From: an uncultured Clostridia bacterium
Lineage (GTDB): Bacteria; Bacillota; Clostridia; Oscillospirales; CAG-272
Length of the DNA stretch: 49,322 nucleotides
Direction: 5' to 3'
Assembly: GCA_944384585.1 (NCBI GenBank)
Contig: CALWTY010000013.1
Location: 1-49,322 of the forward strand
Made by a program: the position numbers and the translations under genes. Below the pieces are notes generated by a model that had not been told where the DNA came from, searched no databases, and worked only from the letters and a program-made list of their open reading frames with translations. Shown here piece by piece: positions 26,043 to 35,897 of the stretch. Within the stretch, counting starts at the first letter, position 1; the number at the start of each line of letters is the position of its first letter.

Positions 26043-27492
26043 ATGAAACTATCACGCGCGCTTTCCCTGTTTCTTGCCGCAGCTTCTCTGCTCCTCGCGT
26101 TATCCGCCTGCAAACCGAAGGATCCCGCTTCCTCAGACGCCACCGACGGCACGCAGCCCGTCGAGACCGGGCTGATCACCTCGGTCTCTCCGCAGGACTA
26201 TGAAGGCACCCCCTTTACCTTCCTGACGCAGGGGACGCAGGAGCGCTTTCACAAGGAGATCTTTGTCGAGGCGGAGGACACCGAGGAGGCCATCTATCAG
26301 AGCGTCTACCAAAGAAATCAGTTCGTCAACGAATATCTTCACATCGAGATCAAGGCAAACGTTCAGACAAATGCGCTGGAGACCGCCCGGTAGCTTATTG
26401 ATTCCGGCGATACCTCCTGCGACGTCTACAATCTGAACAAGCACGGCTGCATGAGCCTCGTTTCAAACGGTCAGACGCGGGACTGGAACGATTTCGACGT
26501 CATTGACTTCTCCGCCCCCTGGTGGAACTCCAATGCACACGATAATCTGACCGTTGCGGGAAAACTTCCGCTGATGTCGGGCGCAATTTTGATCACAGAG
26601 ATTGACGACACGCTCGCAATGGTGTATAATCAAAGTATCCACGCCGAATACAGCAATATAATCAACTTCGATATCTACGACTCGGTCCTGTCGGGGAATT
26701 GGACGCTGGATAACTTCATCGCCGCCGTCATGAGCGTCAGCGCCGATCTCAACGCCGACGGGGAAATCCTGATCGGGGACGATCTTCTCGGCTACGGCGC
26801 GGATCATTCCTCGATGGCGATGAATTGGCCGTTTGCCTGTGACTTTATTCATACCTCCATTACCGACGGCGCATATTCGGTGGAGATGACCGCCTCCATG
26901 ATCAACAACATCACCACGATGCTGGAGAAGCTGGCGAATATGTTCATGAGCGATTTCGCGGATCAGAGCAAGCTGCTTGAGGAGAATCTTGAGTATTTCA
27001 TCAACGGCAAGCTCTATATGTTCGCCATCATCCTCCGCAATCTCGAACAGATGCGGAATATGGAGGACGACTACGGCGTGATCCCGTATCCGAAATTCGA
27101 CGAGGCGCAGGAGGACTACATCACGCACGTCGGCGGCGCCTCTCCCATCATGCTGATCCCGATCCAGAATGCCGCGGACGACGAGCGCCTCGGCACGATC
27201 CTGGAGGCGATGTGTGAGGTCTCCTATCGGCTGGTGCGTCCCGCCTACTATGAGGTCTCCCTGAAGGAGAAGGGAACGCGTGACGAGGAATCCAAGGAAA
27301 TCCTCAACATCATTCTCGATGCCCGCACCTATGATCTTGCCTATATCTCCGCCACCGGCCCTGCCTGGATGATCGGAGAAATGGTGGGCTACGAGGAGAC
27401 CGCCTTCGCAAGACGGTGGGAACAGGACGGGGAATCGATCATCTATGAGGTTCAGGACATCATAGACAAGATCATCGAGAACAAACTATTGA
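26043..27492 (+). pseudogene. Extracellular solute-binding lipoprotein with in-frame TAG
   Basis: This is a sugar ABC-type substrate-binding lipoprotein of the Clostridia: signal peptide LSRALSLFLAAASLLLALSA and lipobox LSAC at Cys22, then a Ser/Thr-rich linker. An in-frame TAG at 26391-26393 (ETAR*LIDSGD) interrupts the protein after 116 codons; the same frame then continues for over 350 codons. Family blocks include SVLSGNWTLDNFIAAVMSVS and MRNMEDDYGVIPYPKFDEA. In the written frame there is no stop before the kinase. If the AAA at 27483-27485 has one A too many, the gene ends at TGA 27490-27492, 11 bases before the kinase ATG. No permease genes are near. Confidence 0.78.
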
Positions 27493-27503
27493 AGGCGGCG
27501 GCG

Positions 27504-29018
27504 ATGAATCCGAAACGGGAGGATTCCTGCCTGATCGGGATCGATATCGGAACACAGGGGACAAAGACGGTGCTGTTTGATGCCGAGGGGAATACCGTAG
27601 CGTCGGCCTTCGAGCCTTCGGTGCTGCTCTATCCCGCGCCCGGCGCGGTAGAGCAGCGAGCCGAGGACCTCTGCGGCTCGGTGATCCGGACGGTGAAGCA
27701 GGTAACGGAGGCCTCCGCCGTCGATCCCCGCCGTGTGGCGGCGATCGGCATGGACGGACAGATGGCCGGCATTCTCGGCATCGATCGCGACTTCCGCGCC
27801 GCGACGCCTCTTGATTCCTGGCTGGATACCCGCTGCGAGCCCTATATCAGGCAGATGAAGGAGACGGCGGAGGAGGAACTGATCCGTCTGATGGGCTGCC
27901 CCGTGACCTATGCCCACGGGCCGAAGATTTTACGGTGGAAAACCGAATTCCCCGACGTCTACCGGCGGATTTCCAAATTTGTGGAGCCGGTGACCTATGT
28001 GGTCGGCACGCTCTGCGGCCTCAAGGCCGACGAGGCGTATCTCGATTATACCAATCTCCACTTCTCCGGCTTTGCCGACAACGCAAGGCTTCGCTGGTCG
28101 GATGCGCTCTGTCGGGAGTTCGGCGTCGACAGCGGAAAGCTGCCGAGGATCGTCGCCCCGCACGAGCGGGTCGGCGGTCTCACCAAAGCGGCGGCGGAGC
28201 GGATGGGACTGGCGGAGGGAACGCCGGTGGTCGCCGGCTGCGGCGATCAGGCTGCCACCTCCCTCGGCGCAGGCGCGGTACACGTCGGGGATTGCTTTGA
28301 CGGGGCGGGTACGGCTTCGGTCTTTTCCTGCTGTACCGCCGACTATGCTCCCGATATTACCCATAAGACCATCCTCTTCCCGCGTCATGTTCTGCCGGGA
28401 CTGTTTCAGCCGATGGCGTATATTTCGGGCGGCGGGATGTGCCTCAAGTGGTTCAAATCGACGCTCCTCAAAGACGCCCTGAGCTATCGGGAGCTGGAGG
28501 AGGAGGCGGAGCGAGTGCCGCCGGGAAGCGGGGGACTCTTTTTCCTGCCGCATTTCAGCGGGCGCACCTGCCCGAACGATCCCGATGTCAGGGGAATGTT
28601 CTGGGGGCTGAATTTCACACATGACCGCGCCTGCCTGTTCAGGGCGATCATGGAGTCGATTGCATTTGAATACCGATACTATCTGGATATTCTGAAAAAG
28701 AACCGAACGGTAGCCGAGCCGGAAACGGTATACGGTACGGGAGGCGGCTCAGCCAGCCCCTCCTTCAACCGGATCAAAGCCGATGTTCCGGGCGTAAGCT
28801 GTTCGGTGACGACAAGGAGCGACACCGCTCCCTTCGGAGCAGCCCTCCTGGCGGGCTGCGGCGCAGGCGTTACGGAGAATCTTTCCGAAGCGGTTCGCCG
28901 GTATACCACTGTTTCTGCCGTTTATCGGCCTGATCCCGAAAGGCATGCGGCTTACGAGCCGTCGGCTTTGCAGTATGCGGAGCTGCTGAACCGGAGCGGG
29001 TATCTTCGCCGCGGCTGA
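27504..29018 (+). CDS. FGGY-family ketose kinase (xylulokinase-like)
   Basis: This 504-aa kinase phosphorylates a ketose or polyol. The N-terminal ATP/phosphate loop is CLIGIDIGTQGTKTVLFDAE. Further motifs are IGMDGQMAGILGID, a WLDTRCEPYI block, the catalytic Asp in VVAGCGDQAATSLGAG, and the C-terminal FGGY signature around VYGTGGGSASPSFNRIKADV. Resemblance is closest to xylulokinases; ribulokinase or allulose/tagatose kinase is possible. The ATG at 27504 has AAGG eight bases upstream. The open frame continues upstream into the binding-protein gene; a fusion protein is unlikely. It probably catalyses the last step of the local pathway. Confidence 0.9.
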   Translation: MNPKREDSCLIGIDIGTQGTKTVLFDAEGNTVASAFEPSVLLYPAPGAVEQRAEDLCGSVIRTVKQVTEASAVDPRRVAAIGMDGQMAGILGIDRDFRAATPLDSWLDTRCEPYIRQMKETAEEELIRLMGCPVTYAHGPKILRWKTEFPDVYRRISKFVEPVTYVVGTLCGLKADEAYLDYTNLHFSGFADNARLRWSDALCREFGVDSGKLPRIVAPHERVGGLTKAAAERMGLAEGTPVVAGCGDQAATSLGAGAVHVGDCFDGAGTASVFSCCTADYAPDITHKTILFPRHVLPGLFQPMAYISGGGMCLKWFKSTLLKDALSYRELEEEAERVPPGSGGLFFLPHFSGRTCPNDPDVRGMFWGLNFTHDRACLFRAIMESIAFEYRYYLDILKKNRTVAEPETVYGTGGGSASPSFNRIKADVPGVSCSVTTRSDTAPFGAALLAGCGAGVTENLSEAVRRYTTVSAVYRPDPERHAAYEPSALQYAELLNRSGYLRRG

Positions 29019-29089
29019 TCGTGCGTCCCGGCGCGCCCCCTTCGGGGATGTCTCCTTTATGCAAATAAACATGCAAGGAAAGAACAAAG

Positions 29090-29869
29090 ATGGAAGAGAA
29101 AAAACTGTTTGCAGAGGAAAGGCAGAGGCACATTTTCGAGCATATCCGAAAAAACCGCCGTGCGACCCTCACGGAGCTGTGCGAAAAATTCAATGTTTCG
29201 CCCGCGACCATGCGGAACGATCTCGACGAGATCCAGAAGCAGGGAAACATCAAGCGCACGCACGGCGGCGCCATTCTCGTCACCAAAACCAGCTATGAAT
29301 CGCTGCATTCCGACCGGATTGAGCACAGAGAAGCGAAAATCGCGGTCGCCCGCCGCGCGGTGGAGCTGATCGATAACGGGGACACCCTCGCGCTGGATCA
29401 GGGCACGACCACCTATGAGATGGTTTCGTTCCTCGGAGAAAAAAAGGATCTGACGGTGGTCGTCAACGACATTGAAATGGCGCTGGCGCTGGAGAAGGAG
29501 ACGACGGCCAATATCATCATGCTCGGCGGACAGGTCAGGCGCAACTATTCCAGCGTCTACGGCTCGCTGACGTTGAGATGTCTTGAGAATCTGAACGTCG
29601 ATAAGCTGTTTCTGGGTGCGAATTCGGTGTCGCTGGCCAAGGGACTGACGACGCCCAACGACTCGGCGGCTGAGGTGAAAAAGGCGCTGATTTCGGTCTC
29701 AAACGAGGTGATCGCGCTGGTGGACTCCTCCAAGTTCGATCGGGTTTCGCTCTACAAGTTTATCGACTGCAGCGAGGTCGGGACGATCATCACCGACTCC
29801 GGGCTTGATCCCGAGATCCTGGAGGAATTCAGGGCAAACGGCATTCATCTCGATCTCGTTTCCAAATGA
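29090..29869 (+). CDS. DeoR/GlpR-family transcriptional regulator
   Basis: This 259-aa repressor is of the sugar-phosphate-sensing DeoR type. The N-terminal winged helix is visible (QRHIFEHIRKNRRATLTELC, FNVSPATMRNDLDEIQKQGN, then KRTHGGAIL). The C-terminal DeoRC effector domain has DNGDTLALDQGTTTYEMVSF, VVVNDIEMALALE, IIMLGGQVRRNYSSVYG and IALVDSSKFDRVSLYKF. Such regulators respond to phosphorylated sugars made by the local kinase. It follows the kinase by 71 bases, ends the gene set before a terminator, and is the best candidate to bind the phased repeats in this island. Confidence 0.93.
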   Translation: MEEKKLFAEERQRHIFEHIRKNRRATLTELCEKFNVSPATMRNDLDEIQKQGNIKRTHGGAILVTKTSYESLHSDRIEHREAKIAVARRAVELIDNGDTLALDQGTTTYEMVSFLGEKKDLTVVVNDIEMALALEKETTANIIMLGGQVRRNYSSVYGSLTLRCLENLNVDKLFLGANSVSLAKGLTTPNDSAAEVKKALISVSNEVIALVDSSKFDRVSLYKFIDCSEVGTIITDSGLDPEILEEFRANGIHLDLVSK

Positions 29870-29885
29870 CATCCGGAACAGGGCG

Positions 29886-29914
29886 AAGGCAAGGGAATTT
29901 CCCTTGCCTTTGTT
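29886..29914 (+). terminator. Terminator after the DeoR gene
   Basis: AAGGCAAGGGAA (29886-29897) and TTCCCTTGCCTT (29899-29910) form a long perfect stem with minimal loop, followed by a short T-rich tail (TGTTG). Confidence 0.82.
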
Positions 29915-29952
29915 GTGCCGTGCGCCGTTCCGGAGGGCGCGGGCCTCGAAAA

Positions 29953-30099
29953 TTGTGCAGGATCACAAAGAAAATTGAATTCTGACGAAAATGCAGGGGA
30001 GAATTCATATGATTTGACGGAATCAAAACGCCGAAATCGGCAGCATACCCAAATTCATGCGAAACTTTTGTGCAAATGATCTTATTGCGATTTGTGCAG
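29953..30099. repeat. Three TTGTGCA repeats upstream of the LamG gene
   Basis: TTGTGCAG or TTGTGCAA occurs at 29953-29960, 30068-30075 and 30092-30099 in the 376-base gap before the LamG gene. Similar ATTGTACAG and ATTGTGCAA words lie before the esterase gene (40232 and 40321). They could be regulator sites. Nothing else coding is visible between 29915 and 30158. Confidence 0.4.
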
Positions 30100-30158
30100 C
30101 CTGATGTTTATTATTATCATTTTTCAATCGTTTTATATAAAAAGTTTGTCGAAACCGC

Positions 30159-30186
30159 TTGACAAATTTCATAATAATGATATAAT
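30159..30186 (+). promoter_or_regulatory. Promoter of the LamG surface protein gene
   Basis: TTGACA (30159-30164) and TATAAT (30181-30186) are 16 bases apart. Downstream, AATAACAAG is repeated at 30187-30195 and 30220-30228, 33 bases apart, resembling the phased repeats at other promoters of the island. Confidence 0.8.
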
Positions 30187-30245
30187 AATAACAAGTAAAC
30201 GCAAAACCCAATAAAAATCAATAACAAGCAAAGGGAGACCATGAC

Positions 30246-31183
30246 ATGAAGCTCAAAAGATTATTGGCAATCGGACTCGTTCTGATGTTGTCGGCTTTGC
30301 TTCCGCTTTCGGCGGCAGCTGCGATTGACGACGGACTATACGGTCACTTTTCCTTCGACGAGGATGCAAAGGATGCCATCGGGAAGAACAATTTCGAGCT
30401 GAAGCGGCAGGATCAGATCGTCAAAGAGGATGCGATAATCGGAAGCGGATATCTCGAAATGAAGGGCGAGAGTGACGTGCTGGCGCTGGAAGGCGACAAG
30501 GCAGACCGCCGACCTTCGAGAGCAAGGAGCATTCGGTTGCCCTCTGGGTTCGTCTCGATCGGGAAAGCAAGCCGTCCGGCTTCGGAACAGTGCTTGGGAT
30601 CGGGGGAAATCTCGGCGGGGACGAATGGTGGAAGGATTACTTCCGTCTGATGGTGAAGTATGAAGAGCCGCGTCTGGCCTGCTACTTCGGAAGCACCGCG
30701 GGGACCTATTGGGTCGATCCTCCCGCAGAGGAGTATAACGACGGGAATTGGCATCATATCGCGCTCGTTGCCAAGGAAAATGAGCCCTTGACCTTCTACT
30801 TCGACGGCGAGGCGCTCCCTGTGGTCGCCGATCAGAAGATCACGCCCTTCCTGCCTGCTTCCTCCGGCAACTTCTATGTCGGATCGATGCCCGGCGGAAC
30901 GACCGATGTATTCCAGGGCGGACTGGACGATCTTCGTATTTATGACAGAGTCCTGACGGCCGAGGAGGTCGCGGAGCTGTACGCTTTGAAGGATGCACCT
31001 GCTGTGACCTCGACTCCCGCCGTGACCTCGGAGCCGGCTTCCTCCGGAAGCGATGCAGGCGAAACATCCGGTGTACCCTCTTCTTCCGAGAGCGGAAACG
31101 GCTGGGTTGTTTGGGTGATCGTGGCTGCCGCTGTGGTGGTCGTTGTGGTTGTTGTCGTGATTATGACCAAGAAAAAGAAGTAA
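30246..31183 (+). pseudogene. LamG-domain surface protein with C-terminal membrane anchor, frameshifted
   Basis: A signal peptide (KLKRLLAIGLVLMLSALLPL then SAAAA) is followed by a LamG/concanavalin-like jelly roll: GLYGHFSFDEDAKDAIG, a frame break, then VALWVRLDRESKPSGF, NDGNWHHIALVAKENE, TFYFDGE, and GGLDDLRIYDRVLTAEEVAE, the classic LamG ending. A Ser/Thr/Pro linker leads to a very valine-rich membrane helix (VVWVIVAAAV and nine valines) and a KKKK stop-transfer. The break is near 30505-30511, where one base is missing. If repaired (about 312 aa), it would display a glycan-binding domain on the cell surface. It has its own promoter. Confidence 0.82.
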
Positions 31184-31206
31184 ATACCGACCCTTGAAAT
31201 GATATG

Positions 31207-31243
31207 AGCCGCACGCGGTCCGAACAGGCCGCGTGCGGCTTTT
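31207..31243 (+). terminator. Terminator after the LamG gene
   Basis: A 12-bp stem AGCCGCACGCGG (31207-31218) and CCGCGTGCGGCT (31229-31240) is followed by TTTT. The 31244-31417 stretch shows nothing else I can support. Confidence 0.88.
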
Positions 31244-31417
31244 GGCCGAAAAGGGAACAATCTCCTCCGGACAAACGCCGGCCTTCCGCGACGCGATGAG
31301 GAGCGGCGGTAAACGGGAGACATGACCGCCGACAAACGCCTGTTTGCCTCGACGCGGCGTGAGCGGCGGCGGACTCAAATCACGTTGCGCCGGACGGCTG
31401 CCGGCCGGTGAACCGAA

Positions 31418-31460
31418 AAAAAGCGTTTCCGCTGCGGGAAATCCGCCGGAAACGCTTTTT
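31418..31460. terminator. Bidirectional terminator between LamG and spore protein genes
   Basis: AAAAAGCGTTTCC (31418-31430) pairs with GGAAACGCTTTTT (31448-31460). A-runs and T-runs flank both sides, so it can stop transcription from either strand, including the minus-strand spore protein gene. Confidence 0.85.
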
Positions 31461-31511
31461 CCTCCCCGCGGCGCAGGCCGCGGGGGTACGCTGCTTCGAG
31501 AGAAACAGGGG

Positions 31512-31718
31512 TTATCTGTTGCCGTTTTTCAGATCGTTTTCGTACTTCTCGATCATCTTCTTGACCATCTGACCGCCTACGGAGCCGGCCTGACGGGCGG
31601 TGATGTCGCCGTTATAGCTGTTGCTGAGGTTGACTCCGACCTCGTTGGCCGCTTCCATCTTGAACTTGTCAAGAGCCGCACGAGCTTCAGGAACCACGTT
31701 CTTGTTACTGTTCGCCAT
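31512..31718 (-). CDS. Alpha/beta-type small acid-soluble spore protein
   Basis: This 68-aa DNA-binding protein coats and protects spore DNA and is degraded by the GPR protease on germination. The N-terminal motif VVPEARAALDKFKMEAANEV contains the GPR cleavage region, and SYNGDITARQAGSVGGQMVK is the conserved DNA-binding block. It is strong evidence that the organism can sporulate. The ATG at 31718 follows AAGGAGA. A sigma-G-like promoter is upstream. Confidence 0.96.
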   Translation of the reverse strand: MANSNKNVVPEARAALDKFKMEAANEVGVNLSNSYNGDITARQAGSVGGQMVKKMIEKYENDLKNGNR

Positions 31719-31785
31719 TGTTTTGATCTCCTTGTATAGTTGGATTTTAGGATTCAGAACCTGCCGTAGCTGTCGGTTCTGTTGA

Positions 31786-31815
31786 TAGTATGATCAGCGT
31801 TGGGAACATTTATGA
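31786..31815 (-). promoter_or_regulatory. Candidate sigma-G promoter of the spore protein gene
   Basis: On the minus strand, TCATA (31815-31811) and CATACTA (31792-31786) are separated by 18 bases. The -10 fits the CATnnTA pattern of forespore sigma-G promoters; the -35 is a near match to GHATR. Confidence 0.55.
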
Positions 31816-31829
31816 TTGGTAATTTCTGA

Positions 31830-32021
31830 CGGATAATCGTCGATGAACCCGCTGACATTCATACTGTTTCCGGAATCCCGATTCCTTATACCGAAAAGTT
31901 CGTGAATTGCAATGGAACATTTTACCGTAACGGAGAGTGCGTCAACGGTATTCCCCTTTTCCCACAAACCATAACACTATATTTAACTCCATATCTGAAT
32001 TCGGGTAACCAAATCCAGTGA
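31830..32021 (+). other. Low-G+C remnant, open frame without start
   Basis: An open plus-strand frame of 63 codons (IVDEPADIHTVSGIPIPYTE at its beginning, LNSGNQIQ before TGA 32019) has no start codon or ribosome site. The opposite strand also carries short open stretches. I do not recognise it. Base composition is AT-richer than the flanks, suggesting a decayed insert. Confidence 0.3.
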
Positions 32022-32099
32022 TTGGCGGGACATATTGGTTTTCCGTGCTAATTGCTTCCTACCGTTCTTCCCTCAATTGTCGGATAGACTGTCGTAGGG

Positions 32100-32195
32100 A
32101 CAAGGTTGCTTACAGAAGAAGTCGATGTCGCAGATCGTGGTTCTGCCATTCTCAAAATCATACATAAGGCTGCCGTCAGAAACTCTATGGCTGCA
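32100..32195 (-). pseudogene. Fragment of a protein-kinase-like phosphotransferase gene
   Basis: About 30 codons read AAIEF, one missing base, then DGSLMYDFENGRTTICDIDF and FCKQPC. This block is familiar from the catalytic half of small Bacillota aminoglycoside/Ser-Thr-kinase-like phosphotransferases (usual form DFENGKTTICDIDFFRKQPC). The rest of the gene is absent on both sides. It directly abuts the stop codon of the acetyltransferase gene, so the two became joined by deletion or insertion. Recognition is from memory of the motif. Confidence 0.55.
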
Positions 32196-32759
32196 TCATT
32201 TCGTGGGGCAATCCGCAATTCGATGATTGACTACATCAATATAGAAAAAGATGTCCTTCTTGTTCTCCTGCGATGTTCCATTATATACAAAGGTGTTGAC
32301 ACCGCCGATCTGAAAGCCGCATTTTAAGTAGAACTTGCATGCGCCAAGATTGTTATCCTGTCCTTGCGTATAGATACCGCGATAGCCATGTTCAATAGCT
32401 ACCTCTTTGCATTTATCGATGAGCATAGCACCGATGCCTTTGTCACGATATGCAGAGTTCACTTTCAAATCATACAAATACATATATTTGAACCATGCTT
32501 GTTTCAGAATGGCAAGTCCGACGCAACGCTCTTCATCATATGCCCCAATAAAAATGTGATCTTTCGACATCTCATCGTAATCATAGTTCTCATCGGGGAA
32601 ACGCATTTCCGTATGGCTTTCCTGCGGGAAATATATTATAGTATGATCCCACTTGCCGTTGTTGTAGGATGGCAGCATAAGTCCGAACAGCTTGAACGGC
32701 TCATTGGGGATATTTATGTCTGATTTGTGTTCGCTGTCAATTATTTTTGATGTGATCAT
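32196..32759 (-). CDS. GNAT acetyltransferase, streptothricin acetyltransferase-like
   Basis: This 187-aa N-acetyltransferase resembles Sat/SatA streptothricin acetyltransferases along its length: INIPNEPFKLFGLMLPSYNN, CVGLAILKQAWFKYMYLYDL, the acetyl-CoA loop VNSAYRDKGIGAMLIDKC, and TQGQDNNLGACKFYLKCGFQ. In that family it acetylates the beta-lysine of streptothricin, giving resistance; other amine substrates are possible. G+C is clearly lower and codon use differs from neighbours (many ATA, TAT and AAA codons), pointing to transfer. It is surrounded by gene fragments. The ATG at 32759 lacks a strong ribosome site. Confidence 0.82.
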   Translation of the reverse strand: MITSKIIDSEHKSDINIPNEPFKLFGLMLPSYNNGKWDHTIIYFPQESHTEMRFPDENYDYDEMSKDHIFIGAYDEERCVGLAILKQAWFKYMYLYDLKVNSAYRDKGIGAMLIDKCKEVAIEHGYRGIYTQGQDNNLGACKFYLKCGFQIGGVNTFVYNGTSQENKKDIFFYIDVVNHRIADCPTK

Positions 32760-32885
32760 TAGTTCGTATCTTTCTCTGACTTTGTTTCAGTTATTTACTC
32801 TTTCTCTTAAATCATGCCGAAGTGCGTCAATGCCTCCTTGATTGCTTTTTCTTTATCCGGCGGACATTTCGGCTGTCCGGAATTT

Positions 32886-32990
32886 TTCGATTAAGGTAGG
32901 ACAGCATTTGCGGGATATCCTCCTCGCGGGGGCTTCGGATCAGCGCCGGACGACCGTCCTTCAAGAAAAACGGATTTCGTCGATCAACAT
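32886..32990 (-). pseudogene. N-terminal fragment of a GNAT acetyltransferase gene
   Basis: GGAGG and ATG (32990) begin MLIDEIRFS, which stops at once. Adding one A to the A5 run at 32966-32970 restores MLIDEIRFFLKDGRPALIRS and then PREEDIPQMLSYLNRK, a typical GNAT N-terminus. Homology ends at about 32886, after which a different C-terminal-looking piece follows (CPPDKEKAIKEALTHFGM, ending near 32810). This is a decayed, truncated gene, just upstream of the acetyltransferase on the same strand. Confidence 0.6.
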
Positions 32991-33038
32991 GGAAGTGTCC
33001 TCCGTTTCGACGCTGCGCCCCCGCAGAGGAAGCGTATT

Positions 33039-35867
<2,829 letters not shown>

Positions 35868-35897
35868 ATCGTGTGTGATCCTTTTCGGAATTGGACT

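Noticed and set aside
26391..26393. Possible recoded amber codon (TAG read as an amino acid).
   Set aside because: Only one internal TAG was found, nearby genes show frameshifts too, rnmV uses TAG as a true stop, and no suppressor tRNA is visible.
26451..29018. Real binding-protein/kinase fusion enzyme.
   Set aside because: It would join an exported lipoprotein to a cytoplasmic kinase. A one-base change gives a normal stop plus a kinase start with a ribosome site.
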